64,000 bases of DNA from Oscillatoria nigro-viridis PCC 7112 (GTDB lineage: Bacteria; Cyanobacteriota; Cyanobacteriia; Cyanobacteriales; Microcoleaceae): assembly GCF_000317475.1 (NCBI RefSeq), contig NC_019729.1, forward strand, positions 5,966,501 to 6,030,500, given 5' to 3'. This document shows positions 53,270-61,598 of this stretch, piece by piece. The position numbers were made by a program, and so were the translations under genes. Numbering within the stretch: the stretch's first letter is position 1; the number at the start of each line of letters is the position of its first letter. Below the pieces are notes generated by a model. That model was not told the origin of the DNA, did not search any database, and saw only the letters and a program-made list of their open reading frames with translations.

Positions 53270-55141
53270 ATGGCGGAAGCAAAAATTGAAGATAGCAGAA
53301 ATAATATGGATATCAATGAACTTATTGTTCGAGGAATTTCTTATTATATGCAAGGCAAGTACGGCGAAGCTCTTGAATGCTTTAACCAAGCCATCTGTCA
53401 CGATCTAAACTGCGTCCAAGCCTATCACTACCGAGGTTTGATTCGCAGGCGACAAACAGATAAGCAGGAAGCTATTGAAGATTTACAGCAAGCGGCAAGG
53501 CTCTTAAACGATAAAGAATATACGACTATATCCAATAATCTACAAATATTTATAGAGCAAAATTGTTTCAAAAAAACTGAAAATGTAAAATCAGATGATA
53601 GCGACCAAAATTTGATATTTCATAATGAAAACTGGTATGAGTGCTATGACGATCTGGTAGACGCATTTCCCGATGAGTTTATGTCATATTGGGAGATAGA
53701 ATCTTTAAGACAAGAGTGTGAGAGCATTGTAGAAGAGGAGTTTGAAAAGCTAGAGCGCTGGCTTTCTAGGCAACTAAAAGATAGTCAAGTTTTGCAGAAG
53801 AAGCGTATTAACAATGCCAAGTTCGATCGGGAGCGACTGCAAAGCAACAACTTGCCATTGTGTAATTCCCATGAAGCGATCGCCCAAGCTATGGGAGTTA
53901 GTGTTAAAGGATTGCGCTTTCTGGCTTTTTCTCGCAAAAAATCGCATTACATCCGTTTCCAAATTCCGAAAAAAACTGGTGGAAATAGGAAAATTTCAGC
54001 ACCGACACACTTGTTGAAGAAAACTCAAAAGTGGATTCTTGAGAATATTTTAGAAAAGATCCAACTACACGATGCTGCTCACGGTTTTCGTCTTAAACAT
54101 TCTATAGTTACGAATGCAGAGCATCATGTAGGCAAAGAAGTCATAATCAATATCGACCTCAAAGATTTTTTTCCTTCTATTTCCTACATACGAGTTAAGG
54201 GACTTTTCAAATCATTCGGCTATTCGGAAACTGCCTCAACAATTTTCGGGTTGATTTGTACTGAACCGAAAATTAAAGAGATTGAAGTAAACGGTAAAAT
54301 AGAATTTTTACTTTCGTGGACTGAACGATACTTGCCACAGGGAGCACCAACAAGTCCAGCAATTACAAATGTTCTGTGCAGCAGACTGGATCGGCGATTA
54401 CATTCGATGGCAAAACAATATAGCTTTGATTATACTCGGTATGCTGATGACCTAACTTTTTCGGCTTCCGGTGAGAGTCTTGACAATATCTGTAAGATAT
54501 TCCAAAACACCAGGCTTATTGTTGAGCAAGAAGACTTTGAGATTAATGAACAGAAAACTAGAGTTATTCGCAGATATCAGCAGCAGGATGTGACTGGTAT
54601 TGTAGTTAACGACAAACTTAACGTTTCAAGAGAAAAGCTGAAAAATTTTCGTGCAGTTCTTTATCAAATAGAAAAAGACGGTCTGGAAGATCGCAACTGG
54701 GGACAGTCTGAGGATATCATCGCATCAATTGAAGGTTTTGCCAATTTTGTCTCAATGGTCAATCCTGAAAAAGGTGCTAAATTCAAAGAGCAGATTGAGC
54801 GGATTAAAGAAAAATACGGTCGCAAAAAAGAGGCTAAAATCAATAATATTAGTCAACCAATTATGAATCAATCCGACATAGTAGCTCTGATTTATACTAA
54901 ACTTAAGGAATTGAGATGTTCCAAAAAAGTGAAGCAGATATATTTAAATAAAATTTACAATAAGCAATCGCTGCAACAGTTAACAGACGAAGAACTATTA
55001 GAAGTGCTGCGTGACTTGACAACTTGGTCATCTGGAGAATCTGGCAGAAGACAGATCAATTTCGTGAAAAAATATAGAGCATTAAGCTGCGAATATATCA
55101 GACATGATACTCCCGATCGGGAGGATGTGAATGAATTTTAA
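53270..55141 (+). CDS. Retron-type reverse transcriptase with N-terminal TPR and C-terminal helical domain
   Basis: This 623-aa protein has TPR-like helices at about residues 14-95 (YYMQGKYGEALECFNQAI). Residues 100-200 are acidic, helical and unassigned. The RT core (about 215-525) shows IDLKDFFPS (Asp296), QGAPTSP (from Gln357) and YADD (391-394). Retron-specific features are NAEHH (Asn282-His286, the NAxxH motif) and VTG (441-443). The C-terminal about 80 residues include LTDEELLEVLRDLTTWSSGE, which resembles phage Gp16-like helices. The start codon has weak Shine-Dalgarno sites at 53248 and 53262. No msr/msd is evident in the 45 bp upstream, and the gene directly follows hicB. A structured RNA candidate lies downstream. 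Confidence 0.85.
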   Translation: MAEAKIEDSRNNMDINELIVRGISYYMQGKYGEALECFNQAICHDLNCVQAYHYRGLIRRRQTDKQEAIEDLQQAARLLNDKEYTTISNNLQIFIEQNCFKKTENVKSDDSDQNLIFHNENWYECYDDLVDAFPDEFMSYWEIESLRQECESIVEEEFEKLERWLSRQLKDSQVLQKKRINNAKFDRERLQSNNLPLCNSHEAIAQAMGVSVKGLRFLAFSRKKSHYIRFQIPKKTGGNRKISAPTHLLKKTQKWILENILEKIQLHDAAHGFRLKHSIVTNAEHHVGKEVIINIDLKDFFPSISYIRVKGLFKSFGYSETASTIFGLICTEPKIKEIEVNGKIEFLLSWTERYLPQGAPTSPAITNVLCSRLDRRLHSMAKQYSFDYTRYADDLTFSASGESLDNICKIFQNTRLIVEQEDFEINEQKTRVIRRYQQQDVTGIVVNDKLNVSREKLKNFRAVLYQIEKDGLEDRNWGQSEDIIASIEGFANFVSMVNPEKGAKFKEQIERIKEKYGRKKEAKINNISQPIMNQSDIVALIYTKLKELRCSKKVKQIYLNKIYNKQSLQQLTDEELLEVLRDLTTWSSGESGRRQINFVKKYRALSCEYIRHDTPDREDVNEF

Positions 55142-55172
55142 AAGTAAACGATCGCATTCTTTACTAAAATCG

Positions 55173-55202
55173 TTGCTATAAATTGCTTTGATTTGTTATA
55201 AT
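55173..55202 (+). promoter_or_regulatory. Promoter-like TTGCTA-N18-TATAAT
   Basis: TTGCTA (55173-55178) and TATAAT (55197-55202) are 18 nt apart, 31 nt after the stop of the RT gene. A transcript starting near 55209 would contain the stem-loops of 55227-55318. Confidence 0.5.
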
Positions 55203-55208
55203 TTGATA

Positions 55209-55330
55209 GTCACGCGCTGCTGTAACTCATGCAAAACAGCCTTGCATTTCGGGCGGTGGATCGCCGCCCATACGTTTAAGCTACCTCGTAGTCGCCTGAC
55301 CTTCGGGCTTTCGGCGAATTGCCCAGTTAC
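55209..55330 (+). ncRNA. Structured RNA candidate with three hairpins
   Basis: Three stem-loops follow in series: ATGCAA-N7-TTGCAT (55229-55247); GGGCGGTG-GAT-CGCCGCCC (55251-55269), a perfect 8-bp stem; and CGCC...CCTTCGGG...GGCG (about 55293-55316), with a UUCG tetraloop. It might be the RNA partner of the adjacent reverse transcriptase, or the remains of an IS200/IS605-type element end (TTTGAT precedes it). The rest of the gap to 55534 contains no convincing gene. Confidence 0.4.
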
Positions 55331-55534
55331 TTACTTACTGACTTTTTAAGTGATTGGATGTCTTTTTTGCGAAGGGGCAACCTGATAGCAGCATCGCGTG
55401 ATATTTTTTTAACAGTTGTCTTTACAGAAAGTGCGATCGCCTGTCACAACACGTATCGCTTCTCTTCATTTTCGATAAACGCCAAAATATATGAGTACAA
55501 CGCCCTCTGCAAGCGACAGCCGTGAAATGCTGAA

Positions 55535-55759
55535 ATGGCTCACTCGCAACCGACGGATGTTATTAGATTTATATCGCAATCAATATATTGCCATAATGCC
55601 GATCGATTAATCGCTCACAGTGAAAACTTGCAAGAAGTTTTGGCATTAGCCGAAGCTTCAGGAGAAATTTTTGCGATTTACTTGGTTCCCCGTCGCTGTG
55701 CTTCTGTTCGGATTTTGCCGATTCGCTCCCTTCCAGAATCTCAGGCCACAGGCCCGTAA
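55535..55759 (+). CDS. Small conserved-type protein (74 aa)
   Basis: This small ORF starts MAHSQPTDVIRFISQSIYCH and contains LIAHSENLQEVLALAEASGE then IFAIYLVPRRCASVRILPIR. The pattern resembles small one-domain DUF5678-like proteins of cyanobacteria (an amphipathic helix, then beta strands). No better assignment is possible. It lies 65 bp before the next gene on the same strand. Confidence 0.45.
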   Translation: MAHSQPTDVIRFISQSIYCHNADRLIAHSENLQEVLALAEASGEIFAIYLVPRRCASVRILPIRSLPESQATGP

Positions 55760-55823
55760 CACAATTCAGGAAGCGCCGCCTATAATCGGAACTAGCCCAA
55801 CTCTCATCAGTTGAGAAACCGCC

Positions 55824-56885
55824 ATGAGCCAAGACAAGGAAAAAATTAGCTATTCAGAGAAAACAGAACGTCTCAGAGTTATCGGTCAGTTTATCAAAAC
55901 TGTGACACCGATGATTTGGACGATCGTAATTTTAGTAGTCATCATTCCCCTATTCGGTAACTTTCTAATTTCCCAGTCACTAACAAATACGGGAACCACA
56001 GCAGTTGTAGTCTCGCCGCCGCACGATTTCAGCAAAGTCAACCAAGACGTTAAAAAAGCCATCCAACAATCCCATATAACTGCCGAAACTTTCGCATCTA
56101 AAGAATTGGACAAATGGGAAACCGAAGTAATAGCACGAGTAGACAATAGCTTCCTCGATTGGTACTTCGATTACTTCAATCAAAAAAAGATGGAGTTTAC
56201 CGTACCTTTTAATTTCGTGAAATCTGCCGTACTCAACAGATTTGATATGACAGCCGCATCTCGTGCTGTTTCCGAAAAATTAACCGAAGACTTTCAAAGA
56301 GAATTTGCTAACCGCGTGTTAGTTCCCAAAAACGCTCAATTGCGATTTCAATTAATCACTCAAGATACTGCTAATTTGTACATATCAGAAGTTAGCAAGA
56401 ATGTGAAAGTAGTTCAAAACAATTATAATATACCGCAAGTACAGTGGGACAAATATCTGAACGATATTGCCACCACAATTAGCGACAAAGGAAACGTCTC
56501 GAATTTATCATTAAAAGTATTAGTTGGCGGCAGCGGCTACTTAGTTGCTAAACCCTTAATTTTGGGAGTAGCAGGTAAAGTTGGTAGTAAAGTTACCGCA
56601 AAAGTTGCCAGTAAAGCCGCCGCAAAGGTAGCCACGAAAACAGGCGGTACAGTTGCTAGTCAGTTGGGAGTAAGTTTAATCGACCCGATTGTCGGCATCG
56701 GGATTATTATCTGGGATTTGTGGGATTACAATCACACAGTCAAAGTAGAAAGACCAATTTTGCGGGAACACATTGTAGAATACTTAAAAGATGTCAAAAA
56801 GTCCCTGCTCACAAATCCTGAAAGCGGGATTATGGCAGCAATTTATCAGTTGGAAAGCGGTATTTTGAAGTCGCTTCAATCTTAA
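55824..56885 (+). CDS. Unknown membrane protein with Gly/Ala/Lys-rich central segment
   Basis: This 353-aa protein has a short cytosolic N-terminus, a TM segment at about 24-52 (TPMIWTIVILVVIIPLFGNF), and a long, mainly helical, presumably extracytoplasmic domain. A central stretch (about 233-285) has repeated GKVGSKV-TAKVASK-AAAKVATK units, followed by a second hydrophobic segment (about 286-306, VSLIDPIVGIGIIIWDLWDY). No named family was recognised. It might be a membrane-active or scaffold protein. Confidence 0.7.
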   Translation: MSQDKEKISYSEKTERLRVIGQFIKTVTPMIWTIVILVVIIPLFGNFLISQSLTNTGTTAVVVSPPHDFSKVNQDVKKAIQQSHITAETFASKELDKWETEVIARVDNSFLDWYFDYFNQKKMEFTVPFNFVKSAVLNRFDMTAASRAVSEKLTEDFQREFANRVLVPKNAQLRFQLITQDTANLYISEVSKNVKVVQNNYNIPQVQWDKYLNDIATTISDKGNVSNLSLKVLVGGSGYLVAKPLILGVAGKVGSKVTAKVASKAAAKVATKTGGTVASQLGVSLIDPIVGIGIIIWDLWDYNHTVKVERPILREHIVEYLKDVKKSLLTNPESGIMAAIYQLESGILKSLQS

Positions 56886-56964
56886 TAATTTCGTAGAGAG
56901 GACAGAATTCCTCTCCTTAGTGTGAATCAATAAGCACTAAACTTATTACTACAAACCTCAAAAT

Positions 56965-58413
56965 TTATGTCCTCAAAAACAGTTTAAACCTCGTAAAAAC
57001 TACCACAATTAACGCCAGAATCGCCGTATATCCCAACCCCCTCAAAAACCCCATAAACGGATTGGTTGAAGTCATCTCAATAATCACCGGTTCCAATTTA
57101 GTTAAAACCAGAATCGGCCAGATAATATTCGCAAATCCTGCATAGCCAATCATCGGATTCACCCCGTTATCAATAAACAACTGCAAAAACCATTTTCTTT
57201 GAAACACATCGATAATTATCATCAACCCAATCAACAGCAAAATCGCCATTCCCGCCGTTAAAAACAAGTAACTCATCGTCGCTGAATCTTTCTTGATTCC
57301 GCCTTCATAAGGCTCAAACAGCAAACCCAAAACCACCCAATAAAACCCCCATTTGTAAAGGCGGTTCAATAAATTTTCCGTGACATTCCCTGGCTTTCTC
57401 AACAAAACCAAAGCGCAGAAACACAGCACCACCGTCACTAATGCAGTCTGCCACACCCATCTAGCTTGCAGTCCAATTAACAAGACTAAATTGACAGCAA
57501 ACATCAAAACCATAAGGCTGAAATAGCGCCAACTCTTCCAGCTAGCATAACTCGCCTCTTCCGGCGAACAATACTCTATCCACCGACCCAGCAAATCGCC
57601 CACAATCGTACCGGGAATCACTACAAACAAATACTTTAAATAATCAAATTGAAACAGCCAAGGTGCAGGAGAGTACAGCCAAACTAAATTAATCCAACCG
57701 TCAGTATGAGAAGACAGCCGCGCCGCCAACAGCAAGCCCAAAAATCCCACTCGCAACCACGTATTTGAACGAGTAAACAGCCAAATTAGCGAGCCGAAAA
57801 CGGCCATATTTGCTAGTACCATCAAGATAATATCGCTACGGCTAACTAAAAATCCTACACCGTTGGGATATTTGATGTGAGATACGAAGCTAATTCCGGC
57901 ACTCCAACCAGCAAGGGTTAAGGATGTCCGCCACCACACAGACCACCTGGACGGCCAGCGAACATACATTAAAAATAATATTAAAAATCCAAACAAGGCC
58001 ATCCACCACTTCTGCGGGATGGATGCGTCTGGGTTAATTGTAGTCGGGCGAATGTGCTGGAGAAATATCGCAAATGACGCTAACAAAAAGCCTCTTTGCA
58101 AAATAGATAAAATCACTTTTTTTGTATCCCATCCCTTGGCGATGCGGCGCGACAAAGCTAGCGGTATCGCCGCCCCCATTGCAAACAAAAAGAAGGGGAA
58201 AACTAAATCAACCCAGGTTAATCCCGGCAGTTTGTTATTAAAAATGTGATCCGGCGGTGGCAGTTGGGCGTGATACATCCACGCCGGCAATGTTTTGCGG
58301 GCTATTGTACCGGATAAAACCATCGCTAAAACTGCTATTCCGCGCAGGGCATCCAGGGCGTCTGCGCGTTGGGAAACGGCAGCAACTGCTAAACTATTTT
58401 CTTGTTTTACCAT
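56965..58413 (-). CDS. DUF5009-family / heparan-alpha-glucosaminide N-acetyltransferase-like membrane protein
   Basis: This 482-aa protein with about 10-12 TM segments is similar to the NagX/DUF5009 membrane acyltransferase group. Hallmarks are RADALDALRGIAVLAMVLSG near the N-terminus, LTWVDLVFPFFLFAMGAAIP and QLFIDNGVNPMIGYAGFANI. Such proteins transfer acyl groups to sugars across a membrane, but the substrate here is unknown. It lies near polysaccharide deacetylases on the opposite side of a short gap. Confidence 0.82.
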   Translation of the reverse strand: MVKQENSLAVAAVSQRADALDALRGIAVLAMVLSGTIARKTLPAWMYHAQLPPPDHIFNNKLPGLTWVDLVFPFFLFAMGAAIPLALSRRIAKGWDTKKVILSILQRGFLLASFAIFLQHIRPTTINPDASIPQKWWMALFGFLILFLMYVRWPSRWSVWWRTSLTLAGWSAGISFVSHIKYPNGVGFLVSRSDIILMVLANMAVFGSLIWLFTRSNTWLRVGFLGLLLAARLSSHTDGWINLVWLYSPAPWLFQFDYLKYLFVVIPGTIVGDLLGRWIEYCSPEEASYASWKSWRYFSLMVLMFAVNLVLLIGLQARWVWQTALVTVVLCFCALVLLRKPGNVTENLLNRLYKWGFYWVVLGLLFEPYEGGIKKDSATMSYLFLTAGMAILLLIGLMIIIDVFQRKWFLQLFIDNGVNPMIGYAGFANIIWPILVLTKLEPVIIEMTSTNPFMGFLRGLGYTAILALIVVVFTRFKLFLRT

Positions 58414-58619
58414 GTCTTTTACCTCTGATGTTTGGGATGCTAATTTATATCAAGTACGGTTGGTTGACCGCAAGATATCGGCCGGGGCGGGTTTACTGGA
58501 GTTGTGGCGCTTTTTGATAGATAATGGTGAACCTAGCCCGGATCGGAATAACGGTTAATTTACGGCACATGATATTACTAAAAGTCTTTTTTGCTCAAAA
58601 ATAATAGAATATCTCCGGC

Positions 58620-59546
58620 TTATTTGCCAATTAATTTGTGCAGCCAGCTTCCTGAAGCTAGGTTGCTGAGTCTTTTTGCGGAGTGTTTTTTATTGACTGT
58701 TAACCGCGAAATTCGGTATTTATTGGGTGGAAAAAACCGCAGTTTTAATTTGGAACTGTCGTACAAATATCCTGATGAGAAATATTTGGCAACGTATTTG
58801 TCAACTTGTTTGTTGACAGCGCCAAACGGGTAGGCTATGTGTGAGGCGACTGTTCGATTTGGGTCTAAATCTTGGGTGCATTTTCTGAGTCTAATTTGAT
58901 CTTCAGATAATTCTCGTTCTAATGCTGTCAGAAAAATTTTGGTTAAATTTTCGTGATTCAGTCCGTGGGATTGAATATCATAAAAACCTTTTTGCATTCC
59001 GTCTCTCAAGTCTTGACAAGTTACCTTTTTTATGAGCGAGTCTTGATGACCCAAAAAGCCGGAGTTGATAAATACAACTGCTTTGGTTTTTTTGCCGTAT
59101 TTATTTTCGAGTGTTTCTAAAATCGGCAGTAAGTGCGTATAAATGCTTTTATTTCCGTCGTCAAAAGTAATCATGACTTTCGGGCGATCGCGATATTCAC
59201 TCGGCACGGGCTGTTTGGGATTTGCTATGAAATACTCGTAAAGCTCTTGGGATGACAAAAACCAATAGTTATGGCTAACTAAATAATCTAAAAAAGGTTC
59301 CAAATTTTGCTGGCTGTAGTCGCCGGGAAATTCTCGCCGCAGCGGCGGTATTTCCTGGGGATTCTGAAGGTCAACAATATCGTGAAAGCCGAAAATCGGA
59401 ATTTCTACTGTGATGATTTCTAAGATTACTTGATAAGTGATGAAAGTTAGGATAAATGCTAGTAAAAAGCTAATAATGCGTTTTTTTCGGGGCGTAATAC
59501 CCGATTGAAAATACTCCGGCAATTTGTTAACTAAATAATTTACCAT
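58620..59546 (-). CDS. Membrane-anchored NodB-type polysaccharide deacetylase
   Basis: This 308-aa protein is read from ATG 59546 (MVNYLVNKLPEYFQSG). One N-terminal TM anchor (about 23-47) is followed by an extracytoplasmic NodB domain with VMITFDDGNKSIYTHLLPIL (metal Asp), IQSHGLNHENL (His-x3-His) and AYPFGAVNKQVDKY. It probably removes acetyl or acyl groups from an envelope polysaccharide. GAGG precedes the start. It is divergent from the GT2 gene. Confidence 0.88.
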   Translation of the reverse strand: MVNYLVNKLPEYFQSGITPRKKRIISFLLAFILTFITYQVILEIITVEIPIFGFHDIVDLQNPQEIPPLRREFPGDYSQQNLEPFLDYLVSHNYWFLSSQELYEYFIANPKQPVPSEYRDRPKVMITFDDGNKSIYTHLLPILETLENKYGKKTKAVVFINSGFLGHQDSLIKKVTCQDLRDGMQKGFYDIQSHGLNHENLTKIFLTALERELSEDQIRLRKCTQDLDPNRTVASHIAYPFGAVNKQVDKYVAKYFSSGYLYDSSKLKLRFFPPNKYRISRLTVNKKHSAKRLSNLASGSWLHKLIGK

Positions 59547-60075
59547 TGACAATTACAACCTCATGAGATAGAAGGTTCGGGTGGGAGTAAGAGGGTTTTT
59601 CTGGCTGCTGGGAGCATTTAGATTGTCGATCGCCCGCGTTTTCCGTAAAGATAAGCTGGCTCAACTCCAGCATGATACAATTTATCTCGATCGATCGCAC
59701 TTATCCCGCAACCCCCGTTCACAGGACAGAATTCGTGCTAGAGGAGTGGCGATCGCCCGCTTGCTCAAAAATCATCCTTTGAGCTAGATTAGCCAGTATG
59801 GGCGATCGACAGCAGCAATTCCGACAGCACCCTCCAACTCCTAAACTGCCCGCTGTTCAAAGGTTCCAAAAAGTCCAACTTCGTCTTTGCACTTTCCAGG
59901 CGAAGTTGAAGTCAATTTTCTCAGCAGCAGTAAACAATACCTCTCGCCGCCAGAAATTTTCTCTGTAAAATTTTCTCTGTAAAATTTTCTCTGTAAAATT
60001 TTTTATGTATTTTTTTTACTTGTGATTTACCTCCGGAGGTGCTAGCATATTTCACCGAAATCCGATCGAACAGCC
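59547..60075. repeat. Gap with three tandem 14-bp repeats
   Basis: TTTTCTCTGTAAAA is repeated three times at 59957-59998, about 80 bp upstream of the GT2 start. The rest of this divergent gap shows no convincing gene; a 68-codon ORF at 59581 has poor coding character. Confidence 0.7.
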
Positions 60076-60803
60076 ATGATAAAGATAGCGGTAATTCTGC
60101 CTGTTTACAACGAAGCAAATTGCATAGCCCAAACCTTTGACAGAATTTTAGAATTTTCCCAAAAAAACCATGCTTACAATTTTATTATTGTTAATGACGG
60201 CTCGACCGACAATACACTGCAAATTCTCGAAAACCAACTCAAAACTTTCCCCACACATCACATCAAACTAATTTCTTACAGCAACCGTCAAGGCAAAGGA
60301 TATGCCGTCAAAAAAGGCAGCGAATGTGTAGACGCCGACTGCATTTGCTTCATGGATGGCGACTTAGCTTACTCCCTCGAACACCTCGAACTCTTAGTCA
60401 AAAAATTAAAAGAATTTGATGTCGTAATTGGTTGCAGAAATCTCGAACGAGAAAACTTCCGAAATCTTACCTTACTCCGAAAAATCTCAGGCAAAATATT
60501 TAACTTCATTTCTGGCAAAATTCTCGATCTACCATATAGAGATATGCAAGCCGGACTCAAAGGATTTAACAAAATACCAGCTCGAGAAATATTTAAAAAC
60601 CAAACACTTACTGGATTTTGTTTTGATGCAGAACTGCTTTTTTTAGCAAAAAAAAAAGATATACAATTGGTGAAATTCCAGCCAAGGTTTGCCAGCAACA
60701 CCTCTACAAAAATTCCCAAGTCAATATATTCAAAGATTCCCTAAAAATGCTGATATGCTTATTTAAAATTAGAGCCAACAACCGCGCAGGCTACTATGAA
60801 TAA
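60076..60803 (+). CDS. Family 2 glycosyltransferase, frame disrupted at an A10 run
   Basis: This protein belongs to the GT2 (dolichol-phosphate-sugar synthase-like) family: AVILPVYNEANCIAQTFDRI, NFIIVNDGSTDNTLQIL and the metal-binding CFMDGDLAYSLEHLELLV. The zero frame ends at 60744 (222 aa) with an atypical tail after LLFLAKKKDIQLV. If the frame moves by -1 at the A10 run (60648-60657), it continues YTIGEIPAKVCQQHLYKNSQ and VNIFKDSLKMLICLFKIRAN to a TAA at 60801-60803, as expected for the family, overlapping the next start by 8 bp. It is probably a frameshift mutation, a slippage site or a sequencing error. Confidence 0.82.
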
Positions 60804-61572
60804 ATCAATCTTGTTGAGCTTTGACATAGAAGAATTTGACATCCCCGAAGAATACGGTCAACCCCTGGAATCCGAGCTCAAATTTCAAATTTCTAACCGA
60901 GGATTGTCAAAGATTATTGCACTTCTAGAAAAATTAGATATTACAGCCACATTTTTTGTTACAGCTAACTTTGCACTCCACAACCCAGATACAATCAGAG
61001 AAATTTCACAACACCATGAAATCGCCTCCCACGGCTTTTACCACTCTCAATTTTGCCTAGAAGATTTACACAAATCTAAACAAACCTTAGAACAAATAAC
61101 TAATACTGAAATCACTGGATTCAGGATGGCCAGACTTCAGCCCGTTGACGACGCAGAAATAGAAAAAGCAGGCTACGAATACAACTCATCAATGAATCCA
61201 ACTTACATCCCCGGCAGATACAACAACCTATCTAAACCCCGAACTGCATATTATACGAATAAACTGCTCAACCTTCCCATTTCAGTCACTCCTCTGATCA
61301 GATTTCCCTTATTTTGGTTGAGCTTTAAAAACTTCCCCCTCTCAATGATAGAATTAGCAACCCAACTAACCCTAGAAACAGACTCTTATCTGAACATCTA
61401 CTTTCACCCCTGGGAATTCACAGATATTTCCCAGTTTAAATTACCCAGTTACGTCAAAAAAGACTCAGGTAGGAAAATGGTTGAAAAACTAGAAAAATAT
61501 CTCACCAAGCTGAAAACCAAAGGCAAATTTATTTCTATTTCCGAATTTAAGCACAACTTCAGTCAACCTTAG
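60796..61572 (+). CDS. NodB-type polysaccharide deacetylase (soluble)
   Basis: This 258-aa protein has the NodB fold: LLSFDIEEFDIPEEYG (metal Asp), IASHGFYHSQF (His-x3-His) and YFHPWEF (third motif). No signal peptide is seen, so cytosolic deacetylation of a lipid-linked or activated sugar is likely. The start overlaps the end of the GT2 frame by 8 bp, an operon with translational coupling. The following DUF2079 gene is 26 bp away. Confidence 0.9.
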   Translation: MNKSILLSFDIEEFDIPEEYGQPLESELKFQISNRGLSKIIALLEKLDITATFFVTANFALHNPDTIREISQHHEIASHGFYHSQFCLEDLHKSKQTLEQITNTEITGFRMARLQPVDDAEIEKAGYEYNSSMNPTYIPGRYNNLSKPRTAYYTNKLLNLPISVTPLIRFPLFWLSFKNFPLSMIELATQLTLETDSYLNIYFHPWEFTDISQFKLPSYVKKDSGRKMVEKLEKYLTKLKTKGKFISISEFKHNFSQP

Positions 61573-61598
61573 AGCCAATATCGGGTTCACCAAAAACT

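Noticed and set aside
55319..55525. 68-codon ORF between the RT gene and the small protein gene
   Set aside because: It begins inside the structured RNA candidate and has no ribosome-binding site or domain; the composition is uninformative.
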